DNA from: a virus
Strand: one strand, 5' to 3'
DNA length: 64,000 nucleotides
Virus record (IMG/VR): IMGVR_UViG_3300035698_017588
Location: 31,002-95,001 of that record
Below the pieces are notes generated by a model. It was given only the letters and a program-made list of their open reading frames with translations. It made no database searches and was not told where the DNA came from. A program made the position numbers and the translations under genes. Below, piece by piece: positions 27,601 through 35,009 of the stretch. Position 1 is the first letter of the stretch, and every line of letters starts with the position of its first letter.

Positions 27601-28693
27601 AAACACAGAAGTAGTAACACCGAACCAGTGTACGGGTCTTAACAATGGCAATATGCTGATCGATCTGGAATTCGACAGCGAAGCCTATCCGAATAGACAA
27701 TCTTTTCAATACAATCTTCAAGCGATTGAGATATTGCAAACCACTGGCAATGAAGTATTCTGGCCTTATAACCCACCAGCATCTCTTCAATATGACACCA
27801 GACCAGACGGCAATTGGTTGAACTATCCAAATATCGACCGACAGGGTGTTGAGATGGGTCTGGCACGATGGGAAGGTTTCAGAATCTTCACTGACCTACC
27901 GGATGGAACTGGAGTTGTACAGTGTACTGGTATCAATGTCCGACTAATCGAAGGTCGAGGCAATATCAACATCCCACCAATTGAAATCGCTGGTGTCGGT
28001 CAAGTTGCAAGATGTTTCACAAATGTGACTGTTGCGACAATCAATGAAGGTGGCAACGGAAACCCAACAGTTCAGGTTATCACTCTAGATAACGCTACTG
28101 GTGGAGATTGGCAGATAGAAATACCAGACACCACAGCTGGAACAGTAACATCTGTTTTGGGTTGGGATGCTACGGCCACAGATGTAGAAAACGCATTAAA
28201 CGCTCTCCCGCCACTCACTGGCAGAGTCGCAGTAACAGGAAATAATCCAATATTCACAATTACTTTCAATGCTGGGATTAGCCCAATTAGTGAATTGATT
28301 CTGATAAACAATCTTACCTGTACTGATCAAGCGATCACGATTGTACCAGATGGGCCATATTGTTATGAAGTGCCTAAGCCAGGACCGAATGACAATGTTG
28401 ATCCGCCAGATGAATCATGTAATTTCTGCATCCCAACGGTGACACAAACCGTAAACCTTCATTATGAAGGCATTAGTGCTGGATGTGATACATCGACACG
28501 TAAAATAGCTTGCAGATTCACCAAGATTCCTGGTGATTACAACTATTTCAAATTGGTCAATGGCGTTTTGCAAACGGTACCTGCAGATTATGAAGCAGTT
28601 CCCGGCGACAAGATCGTTTTGTTAAACAAATCGGTCGAACAGACCAGCGTTATTCTCAGTAAAGTCAGTCGGTCATTTACTGAGAAGATATGA
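21587..28693 (+). CDS. Giant virion surface protein: dockerin, Gly-Ser-Asn repeat, VWA domain with inserted trypsin domain
   Basis: 2368 residues. Residues ~41-120 are two dockerin-like calcium loops (NPRNRYDVNNSGDVTALDALLVIN and a second copy) of the kind abundant in planctomycete secreted proteins. A (Gly-Ser-Asn) repeat is at 474-521. Several beta-rich repeats of about 300 residues follow. A VWA domain begins near 1558 with a MIDAS motif DNSGSM (~1566). It is interrupted by a trypsin-like serine protease (INGQPTSN at ~1687, TAAHC His ~1719, DASIL Asp ~1765, GDSGGP Ser ~1846), and after a Gly/Ser linker the VWA fold resumes (VVILITDEGSADDG). An earlier VWA-like region (~1045-1200) lacks the MIDAS aspartate. 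No signal peptide is seen, which fits a virion protein. Likely a receptor-binding or cell-surface-degrading appendage. Confidence 0.8.
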   Translation: MKCFPCEGIAKNNKIDVVIVDPGKPLIRGNSNQARSEFPWTNPRNRYDVNNSGDVTALDALLVINALNRGIEFDPFVEPEFFYDVNGSRTVSALDALQVINYINGQDTNNNGVVNSGDLDTQRLIAKKIEGVKRQATRLRAQESNEPIRLQSSGNGAALRFELLFPFRTMGGAFRFTLQSVEWGESVWSPEIRIPNSVYHNALSDQPAAGANYSSDMADVRQQMLDAVLAVYNNTPTFDNITAANVTIQQYVNQGFCWYDIVVDCVPPAGFCGAGQEYDFTIFRTTSTNRALAAQSAGFYAEKVFSFSGPGGSSALGSTWSTDRRLTDGTLTFQFRRPISIQRGNINSFVSMTVPWDMNFSDFAALVDQTIGPLYGGAGQGNTSVENYTGSFLFNSKIGENTLGIRVKQFPFLAVDPATLSDLLFEIDGNNTKMLVPYNNVTPGITQLFFRECGGTGPTNVSGGGCGPCNPGGGSNGSNGSNGSNGSNGSNGSNGSNGSNGSNGSNGSNGSNGSNGSNGTNGQDGGPDNTCVYDFLEVPVCNTLLDPNLTPRQRGYGVYGASHEWDLTNIGYASFTINFTFGGGQTASTQPIIVNDTTISASPFVDYNTEDVIKSGDQPPSFFALNSLILEAIFNLYNSNNAFPYISRSEIQVYNFHVPTGIAPSTYIVKWGFRIKKAPFDGFESISVTTSTKTNKIFFNDTVSGSTFPGVSIERWLRFVGGSTGTFNIVATIDRQFDDVDDVLLYQNIPANITLADLKTLLNTQSFSNVGTGGQFNAGQFEVTPYTNGTMSDPVNNGSLFRIAYLFTSPLQPVINQRRFIQIEAEGLNDNIIHNYFNKTINLDNCGEINGVVNGKTPATFTPFQIRFEPGPNPNVPINIYSVYVKYSLRSTVNTANRTIVYMPISEYDGTSAPNCVDWGINGVSGELNTDLNLAELQTTSLDVSGNERFIYTRFNQGSGESFATQLGFEFESPWTNSPNRVIDGDTGLAMLPGMTGYKPSRIEKAELLILAGKPDNLEAQTPIELSYFPDERKVYSSVGTTPTHNQFNVVLMVSRNSGAIHGQLTTPNITQFVDDLELALGSTSSVAVVEFGKVPSLFSGNSNTVLGFTPLTNKPAIIAAIDGIVYNASESKWGQVQGLDAAVTLFNSLGTSPSRKLLISLSNGIETRQARIERGTSPTSWLVRASQFSSNGTDVVLSNQSNDFPGMTLPLGVSYGEPDDYTDFLDRLAGAIYAYNNVPYADPKNLLIELPVSCTEGISEPNDLVISTQIGASTWRTILPSNRIIASTGNPFFWGYDFDEGSGFLRNIRIDAQTVFNDAVVGNWNNLPAIDFKRVGIELEEAGWNTLCLPLGENLQGGGDGGGSDGGIVTDGCDLSNIQVSLTYDLFTRNPINIYASAMKYVVRDFINPSIRATIIVPIEGWNNLNLSYGQTPCSYWVSNTIPTQYSRYPAPTSGSVVNVSGVANFISPLFGLGGNPQTTISTVPTHDQDNVMGRIVSGDPRCTLTRSQVGYRSCVVESMELLLLSSLANNLLADPPFIERIFDEEIIFFDPGNCDVLDVVFAVDNSGSMNGPINNVKSGIDQLIDFIFSISPLGRIGLVSYGQSSNNGLPIVYLSPTSVATAIERDTIRQAVQLYQASGSREPHGSAVKTAVDELLAVPFSGLTFSGAPENIEPQNNSEIRPSIINGQPTSNYEAVGVVNGNCTGTLIAPEYVLTAAHCMFDQNNVKIPLSSMSFEVGGTVYNVVEETTHPNYDDAFFEVGFDASILKLSTPVTGVTPYGLLTVPPTVGDTLTIVGFGEGGNSASPQPNFGTKRVGQTPLENLTFVHLNWSYDPGEANTSFGDSGGPSFVDVNGTDLIAGIVSGGAGIPRDTPGVSSFNTRIDTILPWINSVLSGGGGGGSGPVDRSQVVILITDEGSADDGYGSSNESDAFIRTQAQYAGANDIPIFSVQVANNSGDGVIFDFHKINAQESSGAAVKQIDGLIVEPLIKLFTRFCLTAVGTSNTEVVTPNQCTGLNNGNMLIDLEFDSEAYPNRQSFQYNLQAIEILQTTGNEVFWPYNPPASLQYDTRPDGNWLNYPNIDRQGVEMGLARWEGFRIFTDLPDGTGVVQCTGINVRLIEGRGNINIPPIEIAGVGQVARCFTNVTVATINEGGNGNPTVQVITLDNATGGDWQIEIPDTTAGTVTSVLGWDATATDVENALNALPPLTGRVAVTGNNPIFTITFNAGISPISELILINNLTCTDQAITIVPDGPYCYEVPKPGPNDNVDPPDESCNFCIPTVTQTVNLHYEGISAGCDTSTRKIACRFTKIPGDYNYFKLVNGVLQTVPADYEAVPGDKIVLLNKSVEQTSVILSKVSRSFTEKI
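23006..23149 (+). repeat. Sixteen 9-base tandem repeats encoding Gly-Ser-Asn
   Basis: Sixteen consecutive units, beginning as GGCTCCAAC repeated exactly six times and then diverging at third positions (GGATCAAAC, GGCTCTAAT and so on). They encode fifteen Gly-Ser-Asn and one Gly-Thr-Asn. The gradient from identical to diverged units suggests recent expansion at the 5' side. The Gly-X-Y periodicity suggests a collagen-like or flexible linker between the first beta domains of the surface protein. Confidence 0.95.
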
Positions 28694-28727
28694 TATCACC
28701 CCGTCCGACAAAATCGAGCTTGTTTCA

Positions 28728-29240
28728 ATGTTGGGAAAAATAGTCCTGCCAGTCGAATTTTGTAATCGCAATATCTTAAAAAGCGAAAGACTGGCAAGAA
28801 TCACCACCAATATGGCTCAGCACGGGTATACTGAGATTGTCGAAAAGCTCCGTGGGCACAGAAACCCATTGTATGGTCTTTTGCGACAGTGTCAACTTGT
28901 CGGTGGGACCTATCAAAAGATATTCTCATCGAACGAAGTGGTCTTCCACCCCGTTCATCCGTTTCTTTATTCGAAACGAGAACAATTAATAATTTTGAGA
29001 CTTTTCGAAGGGGACATAACAGAATACCTCATTAGCACGATGGTCAATGTTCCAGACCACAAAGCCCAACGACGCAAAACCGTGGGCGACAAGCAATTGT
29101 ACTGGGGAGTGGCAAGCAAATTATCAGAACTAGATGAACTCTTGTTTGGTCAAACACCCCAAGAGATATTGTTACCTGGCGATGTTGCTAACGTTTTTGG
29201 GCTTGAAGTGCTCAGTAGCCTCAAGACGCCTTTCCTGTAG
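28728..29240 (+). CDS. Hypothetical protein (170 aa)
   Basis: Lies just after the giant surface protein on the same strand. Helical, Leu-rich; possibly a chaperone or assembly partner for the fibre, but this is from position only. Overlaps the convergent gene by 20 bases. Family not recognised. Confidence 0.6.
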   Translation: MLGKIVLPVEFCNRNILKSERLARITTNMAQHGYTEIVEKLRGHRNPLYGLLRQCQLVGGTYQKIFSSNEVVFHPVHPFLYSKREQLIILRLFEGDITEYLISTMVNVPDHKAQRRKTVGDKQLYWGVASKLSELDELLFGQTPQEILLPGDVANVFGLEVLSSLKTPFL

Positions 29241-30618
29241 CTCGCTCGAACATTCGACGAACTATTGCGGCCTCAGGGATTTTTGCTTCTTCATAACGCT
29301 GAAGAACGTAATCAGCCATTGCTACAGGATCTTGACCTGAAGCTTTAGCCGCACGAGCAGCAGACATCATCTTTCGATAGATCATCGCACCAGTCGAGAC
29401 AGGCTTTTCCTTTTCCTGTTCAGGAGCCGGTGGTACCGGTGGTGCTTCAACAGGTTGTTCGAGATTCACCATTGGATTTTCCGGTATCAATGTTGGAGGT
29501 AATTGTGTCACCTGAGGCATAGGTACTTCCCTCTGATCTGATGGGCGACCTGGATTCTGAGATATCTCATCAAATCCATCTTGTACAGGCGGAGCACCGC
29601 TCATAGGTCGTACGGCTCCAGAACCCGGTGGTTTTGGCTCTGTTCTCCACCTTTCTGGTTTAGGTGATTGGGTCTTTTGTGCTGGCGGCTTCTTGGTTGG
29701 CATCTTGAATTTATCAGAACCCAATAATTTCGAAGCTTTGGCCAGGATTTCTGCGTTGCCTGATTCTTCACGACTTTTCCAGGCTTTCATCATGAATTTG
29801 CGATCAATTCCAGCTGTTTGTAGCTTGTCGTAAGCCCTATCGGTTACGATCTGCAATAGATGGAAAATAGCAGCTTTGGCGAGGTTCTGAGATCTTTTCT
29901 TGTCATATTTCTCACCCGCCATGATTTTGGTCAATTGGGGCGAAGCGAAGAAACTGGACATTTTGGAGACTACGTCGGTGAACATATTCTCTAGTAGAAT
30001 TTCTTCGGAGATCATGTCCCGATCGTCTTGCTTCGATTCCTTGGGCCACTCTGAAAGGCCACCGGAAGGCTTTCCCTTTGAGTCTGTTTTCTTGGTTTCT
30101 CCGGAGCCGGGCGGACCTTTTACAGCACCACCGGAGCTACGGGAGAGCCTTTCTTGGGTTTCGAGAGCCTTAGTAAGACGTTCGTTGAGCTTGTTGAACC
30201 GTGCGGAGATCATCTTCTGCATTTTCAGAAGGTCTTCGGGGGTGGTTTTACCGCTTGATGCACGTTTTCCGAAAGTTCCTAGCATTTTCTGTAGTGCTGG
30301 GTCTTTTTGGGCCAGGGGTGTATTGGTGTACTTCTTGATGGCGTCTAGAGCGTTGGCTCGGGGTTGACTTGCGGCTGCTTGGACGTTAGAATGGACTTTT
30401 TTGATGTCAGCCCATTTTGCTCCCGTTGCCTTTCGTACTTCCCCCCACCATTCCCGGTTGTTTACGAAATCGCTCGGAGCACCTCTGATTATACGAGTTA
30501 GGTCGCTCTTGTAAGAATCTGGTAAGAGAATGGCTGCAATCGGTGCGAATGCAGGCGGCGTCGGAAGTTCCGCAGCACTCGTGACAGCACTGAGGGCTTT
30601 GCTGAAAATGTTTGGCAT
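29221..30618 (-). CDS. Hypothetical, largely disordered protein (465 aa)
   Basis: An alpha-helical N-terminal region (to ~165) is followed by a Gly/Ser/Lys-rich linker (GPPGSGETKKTDSKGKPSGG), a helical middle domain, a long Pro-rich linker (~310-400) and a short helical C-terminal domain (ADYVLQRYEEAKIPEAAIVRRMFE). This multi-linker pattern occurs in virion or scaffold-associated proteins. The family is not recognised and no catalytic motif is seen. Confidence 0.65.
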   Translation of the reverse strand: MPNIFSKALSAVTSAAELPTPPAFAPIAAILLPDSYKSDLTRIIRGAPSDFVNNREWWGEVRKATGAKWADIKKVHSNVQAAASQPRANALDAIKKYTNTPLAQKDPALQKMLGTFGKRASSGKTTPEDLLKMQKMISARFNKLNERLTKALETQERLSRSSGGAVKGPPGSGETKKTDSKGKPSGGLSEWPKESKQDDRDMISEEILLENMFTDVVSKMSSFFASPQLTKIMAGEKYDKKRSQNLAKAAIFHLLQIVTDRAYDKLQTAGIDRKFMMKAWKSREESGNAEILAKASKLLGSDKFKMPTKKPPAQKTQSPKPERWRTEPKPPGSGAVRPMSGAPPVQDGFDEISQNPGRPSDQREVPMPQVTQLPPTLIPENPMVNLEQPVEAPPVPPAPEQEKEKPVSTGAMIYRKMMSAARAAKASGQDPVAMADYVLQRYEEAKIPEAAIVRRMFERATGKAS

Positions 30619-30668
30619 TGTTGACCTCTATAATAATTACTAATGTATTTTTCTACTGGAGGTAACTC

Positions 30669-31334
30669 ATGGTTAAGAATCTTGGCGGTCGAATTGAACT
30701 GGAAGTTGGTAAGAAGGTTCGATTCCTAGATATTCATGGTTGTGTCAGCCCTGATATTTATGAATTCGACACCCCGCACACTGATTACAGAGCAAGGGCA
30801 TCACTAAAGAATGGAGACTGTGTTGTTCAAACGCACTACGATCGCATTCTACCCCTTGAATCGGGAGGAAAAGCAATCGCAGTGTTGGGCGAAAAGGACA
30901 TAACCATTACTTGTCCGAGTTGCCGCAAAGTCGTGACCGCCGAGTCCGGTCAAACCCATTTCACTTGTTGTTCGACATTAGAGGTATTTTTCATGTCAGA
31001 CGCTGTAAACGAAGTCCAAAAGCAGGAAGAGCAAAAGTTCGACCTTGAATCACTCAAGGCTAACTACGAAGTATGGACCAAGGATGGTCAATTCAGCGAG
31101 AACATCGGCTTGACGACAGTCCAGCTGGTCCTTCTCCAAGGCGAAACTCCGCGAAAGATGAGTTTCAATCTCTACGACGGCAAATTATCCACCAGCGGCA
31201 AACAAGTCGATCTTCGCCTCGAAGAATTCAACAAGGGCGAAGTCAACGAGGGCAAGAAAAAATTCTGGTACGACGTGGATTCCACCAAGTACCAAAAAGC
31301 CCTGACGTCCAAGGGATATGAAAAGCTTGCCTAA
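30669..31334 (+). CDS. Zinc-ribbon protein, possibly two products from one frame
   Basis: Residues 1-108 form a small beta domain followed by CPSC...CC, a zinc-ribbon-like cluster. From Met109 (30993), preceded by GAGG, a second domain of ~113 residues begins (MSDAVNEVQKQ...), acidic then beta-rich. Internal initiation could yield the second domain alone. A good AGGAGG-like site (GGAGGT) precedes the first ATG. Families not recognised. Confidence 0.6.
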   Translation: MVKNLGGRIELEVGKKVRFLDIHGCVSPDIYEFDTPHTDYRARASLKNGDCVVQTHYDRILPLESGGKAIAVLGEKDITITCPSCRKVVTAESGQTHFTCCSTLEVFFMSDAVNEVQKQEEQKFDLESLKANYEVWTKDGQFSENIGLTTVQLVLLQGETPRKMSFNLYDGKLSTSGKQVDLRLEEFNKGEVNEGKKKFWYDVDSTKYQKALTSKGYEKLA

Positions 31335-31392
31335 GTTACCAAATCGACACAAAGATAGGACGCCCCTTTTACTACTAACGGAGTAACAGTCG

Positions 31393-31581
31393 ATGCTAGT
31401 GCTAAGTCGCAAGAAGAATGAAGAGATCATTATCGGGGAAGGTGAGAACCAAGTCCGACTAATGATCGTGGAGATAAGGGGTGACAAAGTTCGCCTCGGA
31501 ATCGACGCAGATCGAAGCGTACCAGTACACCGTAAAGAAGTGTACGACGCCATCGAACGAGAGAAAAACGGCGGAAAATAA
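31393..31581 (+). CDS. csrA: CsrA/RsmA-family translational regulator
   Basis: 62 residues starting MLVLSRKKNEEIIIG, with IVEIRGDKVRLGIDAD and VHRKEVYDAI, the complete CsrA signature with the RNA-binding Leu4/Arg44-type positions. CsrA dimers bind GGA in hairpin loops of mRNA leaders and block or expose ribosome binding sites. A phage copy could redirect host carbon storage or motility or regulate phage messages. GGAG precedes the ATG. Its stop codon is in the loop of a small GGCGG/CCGCC hairpin, followed by a strong terminator. Confidence 0.93.
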   Translation: MLVLSRKKNEEIIIGEGENQVRLMIVEIRGDKVRLGIDADRSVPVHRKEVYDAIEREKNGGK

Positions 31582-31605
31582 CCGCCGAAACATTCTGTTA
31601 ATCAC

Positions 31606-31640
31606 AAGCCACTCGGGTTATGTAACCCGAGTGGCTTTTT
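31606..31640 (+). terminator. Rho-independent terminator after csrA
   Basis: A perfect 15-base inverted repeat (AAGCCACTCGGGTTA / TAACCCGAGTGGCTT) with a two-base loop ends in a T run (TTTTT). It lies between csrA and the GDP-fucose synthase gene and ends the plus-strand transcript. Confidence 0.92.
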
Positions 31641-31663
31641 AATATATTAACAGGAGTAGAAAA

Positions 31664-33829
31664 ATGAAAGTATTAGTCACAGGTGGAACCGGATTCCTAG
31701 GCAGACACCTACAAGCCCGACTAACACTACACGGCAACGCACAATTCTGCTACGCCAATAGCATGGACTGCGACCTACGAAATCAAGCAGCAGTCAACGC
31801 CTTCTTCCTCGAACACAAATTCACCCACGTAATCCACCTAGCAGCAAGTGTTGGGGGAATCGGGGCCAACAAACAAAACCCAGGCAAATACTGTTACGAA
31901 AACCTCATCATGGGCTGCAACGTAATCGAAGCAGCCCGACTCGCAGGCATACGCAAGCTAATCTGTGTTGGAACAGTTTGTTTTCCAAAAGGAACGATGA
32001 TCAACACAAATAGTGGTTGGAAATGTATATCTAATATTAATGAATTTGATGATGTTGTTACTCACACTGGTAAATTAAAACCAGTAACACAAACAATGTG
32101 TCGAGATTATGACGGCCCAATACAACACATTAAAATCAATGGAATACTCGATATTAAATCGACACCAAAGCATCCTTTCTTAACAGAGAGGGGTTGGATC
32201 GAAGCTGTAGAATTACGCCAAGATGATAGAATTTTGGTGCCGATAACTCATAATTATAAAGACCAAAGACTCCAGGTTTTACAAGGCCGAGACTTGTTAA
32301 GATGGGTATATCACCACGAACCGATAAACAAAGTGGAATTCGCACAAAAAGGTGGGACAAATAATCAATGGCGTGATTGGAAACGACATACACCAAAATG
32401 TGCTAGAATCACATCACCATTTATCACCACAAACGATATAGCATGGTTATTCGGAACATATGCTGCCGAAGGATTTAGATGCAAAAATGATACTGGTAAA
32501 AGAGGTTCAAAACATTATTTATATTGGGCGACAAACCATGAAGAACGAAGATTTAGATTAGAAATAAATTCAGAATATTACAAATTGTTTGGAAAAACAA
32601 TGTCAGAAGTCGTGAGAGAGACCGCTACTAATCTGGAAGTAGGAGACAAATATACAATCGATTTGTTTGATGATTTTTACTATGATGGTGGAACAACGGC
32701 GGAATTTAAAAAAGTCCCTGATTCAATAGCAGATTCATCAGATTCCACAATAAAGCTTTTTATTAAGGGATATTGGAAAGGAGATGGCCATTGGGCAGAA
32801 AGAGCTAAAAGGCCCGGACAATACATTGCTACTTGTAATTCTACATCCCTTAGAATGATTTTAGATATTCAAAAACTTTTGCTAAAGTTAGGCATATTTA
32901 GTACAGTCCATCCTCGGAAAAAACAAGGGAAAATAATTATTCAAGGTAGAGAAGTGGAAACAAAAGACTCTTGGTCTATTAGAATAACTGGTAAGTGGGC
33001 TATAATATTTATTGAAACTGTCTTAAACGAAAAACTCGACAGAAAAAATTGGATTAACAGAAAAAATGATGCTATAATCAATTATAACCATGCGTCATTA
33101 GGAATGTCTAAAAACACTCAAGAAGATTTCGTAGGTGTGGTTTATAATATATCTATCAGAGACGACGAATCTTATATTGTACAAAATGTGGCTGTACATA
33201 ATTGCAGTTATCCCAAGCATTGCGAAATACCCTTCGTCGAAGAAGACCTCTGGAAAGGCTACCCAGAGGAAACAAACGCCCCATACGGTATCGCTAAAAA
33301 AGCCATACTAGAAATGCTCAAGGGCTACCATACTCAGTACGGCATGGACTACACCTATCTAATACCCGTCAACATGTACGGCGAATTCGACAACTTCGAC
33401 CCAAAAAGCAGCCACGTCATACCCGCACTAGTAGACAAGATTATCGCGGCGAAACGCAAAGGTTCAAACACAATCGAAGTATGGGGCACCGGGAAAGCCA
33501 CCCGTGAATTCGTCCACGCCTCCGACGTAGCAAACGCTATCGTAAAAGCTTTATACATCGAAACAGACGTGGAGCCACTAAACGTGGGCTCCGGAGAAGA
33601 GATCTCAATTGCAGATCTCGTCGACAAAATCGCCATAGCAGCAGAATGGTCTGGCAAAATGGAATGGTTATCCGATAAACCAGATGGTCAACCACGACGA
33701 CTCATAAGCTCAGAAAAAGCTTACCGAATCCTGGATTATCAGCCAGAAATAACCCTAGATGAAGGGCTCAAAAGATTAGTAGCCTGGAGAGAAGCTACTT
33801 GCTTACCAGAGAATAGCCCCGTTCAGTAA
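31664..33829 (+). CDS. GDP-L-fucose synthase (GDP-4-keto-6-deoxymannose epimerase/reductase) with intein
   Basis: 721 residues, of which 408 are an intein; the spliced protein of 313 residues is normal for the family. N-terminal NADP-binding TGGTGFLG (6-13), HLAASVGGI, then ICVGTV joined after splicing to CSYPKH (catalytic Ser region), YGIAKK (Tyr-x-x-x-Lys) and NMYGEFDNF...SHVIPAL all match GDP-L-fucose synthase. It makes GDP-L-fucose for glycosylation. It follows the csrA terminator with a GGAG at a good distance and precedes minus-strand glycan genes, so it is probably part of a surface or virion glycan pathway. Confidence 0.9.
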   Translation: MKVLVTGGTGFLGRHLQARLTLHGNAQFCYANSMDCDLRNQAAVNAFFLEHKFTHVIHLAASVGGIGANKQNPGKYCYENLIMGCNVIEAARLAGIRKLICVGTVCFPKGTMINTNSGWKCISNINEFDDVVTHTGKLKPVTQTMCRDYDGPIQHIKINGILDIKSTPKHPFLTERGWIEAVELRQDDRILVPITHNYKDQRLQVLQGRDLLRWVYHHEPINKVEFAQKGGTNNQWRDWKRHTPKCARITSPFITTNDIAWLFGTYAAEGFRCKNDTGKRGSKHYLYWATNHEERRFRLEINSEYYKLFGKTMSEVVRETATNLEVGDKYTIDLFDDFYYDGGTTAEFKKVPDSIADSSDSTIKLFIKGYWKGDGHWAERAKRPGQYIATCNSTSLRMILDIQKLLLKLGIFSTVHPRKKQGKIIIQGREVETKDSWSIRITGKWAIIFIETVLNEKLDRKNWINRKNDAIINYNHASLGMSKNTQEDFVGVVYNISIRDDESYIVQNVAVHNCSYPKHCEIPFVEEDLWKGYPEETNAPYGIAKKAILEMLKGYHTQYGMDYTYLIPVNMYGEFDNFDPKSSHVIPALVDKIIAAKRKGSNTIEVWGTGKATREFVHASDVANAIVKALYIETDVEPLNVGSGEEISIADLVDKIAIAAEWSGKMEWLSDKPDGQPRRLISSEKAYRILDYQPEITLDEGLKRLVAWREATCLPENSPVQ
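31979..33202 (+). mobile_element. Intein in GDP-fucose synthase (LAGLIDADG)
   Basis: 408 codons from Cys (TGT 31979) to Asn (AAT 33200-33202), followed by extein Cys-Ser-Tyr. Splice blocks: CFPKGTMINTNSGWKCI at the start, a block-B-like IKSTPKHPFLT, LAGLIDADG motifs WLFGTYAAEGF and FIKGYWKGDGHW, and a C-terminal DESYIVQNVAVHN. It interrupts the conserved catalytic Ser-Cys-x-Tyr-Pro region. It is much AT-richer than the extein. All splice residues are present. Confidence 0.92.
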
Positions 33830-34418
33830 ACCAATCGCCGAACGAATCTTCGATTCTTTTGATCAGTTTATCACAGACAACGCCCTTGAAGGCCATGTGC
33901 TTACCATTAGTAACATGGCCTTCATGATATAACTCTTCTTTGTTATAAGGCTTGCCATCACTGGCAGGCTTCTTATCAGCACTAAGCTCTGCCATGACTT
34001 TATCAATGTCAACAGTTACTCCAAGCTGTGCTGCGATATCCTCTACGATCTTTCGAGGATTTAGCAAGAAATCCTCATATCTCATAATATAATGAGCAGC
34101 TTTATCGAAGAATTGAGACTCAGTCGCGAGGCCACGAGCAACGTCCATCGTTGGCTCCATACCCCACATTCTCTTTCTGCTGGCCAATACGTCGCGAATA
34201 TCGCGATAAGAATAGAAAATGTAAGTCGCTTCGGACAATAACCGATGATCTATACCATGGGCTTTGATGAGATTTACTTTCCGACGTTCTTTGATGTCGT
34301 CATGCCAACCACATAGGAAATCTTCTGGCTCAGTAAATTGAGACAGAATGTGACGAAGAGCGTTATAAAGCCAGGTGCTTCCCGACCGAGGCATTCCATT
34401 AGTCAGTACGACTTGCAT
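33795..34418 (-). CDS. Sulfotransferase-family protein
   Basis: 207 residues. The 5'-phosphosulfate loop GMPRSGSTWLYN (8-19) is the PAPS-binding signature, and IFYSYRDIRDVLASRKR supplies the 3'-phosphate-binding Arg region. It probably transfers sulfate from PAPS to a sugar. The start overlaps the upstream methyltransferase stop (TAATG), so the genes are coupled. Sulfated glycans are common in marine planctomycetes; here the product may be a decorated virion or host-surface glycan. Confidence 0.8.
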   Translation of the reverse strand: MQVVLTNGMPRSGSTWLYNALRHILSQFTEPEDFLCGWHDDIKERRKVNLIKAHGIDHRLLSEATYIFYSYRDIRDVLASRKRMWGMEPTMDVARGLATESQFFDKAAHYIMRYEDFLLNPRKIVEDIAAQLGVTVDIDKVMAELSADKKPASDGKPYNKEELYHEGHVTNGKHMAFKGVVCDKLIKRIEDSFGDWFTERGYSLVSK

Positions 34419-35008
34419 TATCGATAAAACCAGATGTCGAATTGCTTGATATAGGATTTGTAACCGTTCTTGGTAAACAGTTCGGTAAGTTCATCAGAAC
34501 GTTTTGTGTTGCCACGAGTGTGATCATTATGCTCGATCGTCCACCTTTCGACGTCCCATTTATGAAATGGAAAGACATTGAGGATTTCCATCTCATTGCC
34601 TTCAGTGTCGACCGAAATGTAGTCGATTTTCTGAGGACAATTGTGTTTGGTCAACAAATCATCAAGAGTGATCGTCTCGACTTCGATAATTGGACCTGGG
34701 AAATTGGTGGCATCTGCATGACTCAGATGCTCGACCATCCCACCATAAAGATCACTGCATTGAAATTGGACTTTTTCGCCCGACTTTCCATGAACAGCAA
34801 GATTCGATACATCACATTGACGACACTTGCTCAACTTATCGAACAGTTCCGGCTGAGGCTCTACACAAAGGCCCTTCCAACCGTTTTCTTCGAGCCTGAC
34901 GGTGTTCGAAAACGTAAGGCCGTCGTGAGCCCCGACTTCGACGAAGAAGCCTTTCTTGATGCTCTTGAATACCCAGTCGTCTTGACCAAGCTGGCTGTAT
35001 TTTGGCAT
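34418..35008 (-). CDS. FkbM-family methyltransferase
   Basis: 196 residues from the ATG at 35008, which follows the upstream stop by one base. FFVEVGAHDGLTFSNT is the SAM-binding motif I, GLCVEPQPELF motif II, and IDYISVDTEGNEMEIL the FkbM hallmark. Family members O-methylate sugars. It sits between a glycosyltransferase and the sulfotransferase, so it probably modifies the same glycan. Confidence 0.85.
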   Translation of the reverse strand: MPKYSQLGQDDWVFKSIKKGFFVEVGAHDGLTFSNTVRLEENGWKGLCVEPQPELFDKLSKCRQCDVSNLAVHGKSGEKVQFQCSDLYGGMVEHLSHADATNFPGPIIEVETITLDDLLTKHNCPQKIDYISVDTEGNEMEILNVFPFHKWDVERWTIEHNDHTRGNTKRSDELTELFTKNGYKSYIKQFDIWFYR

Positions 35009-35009
35009 A

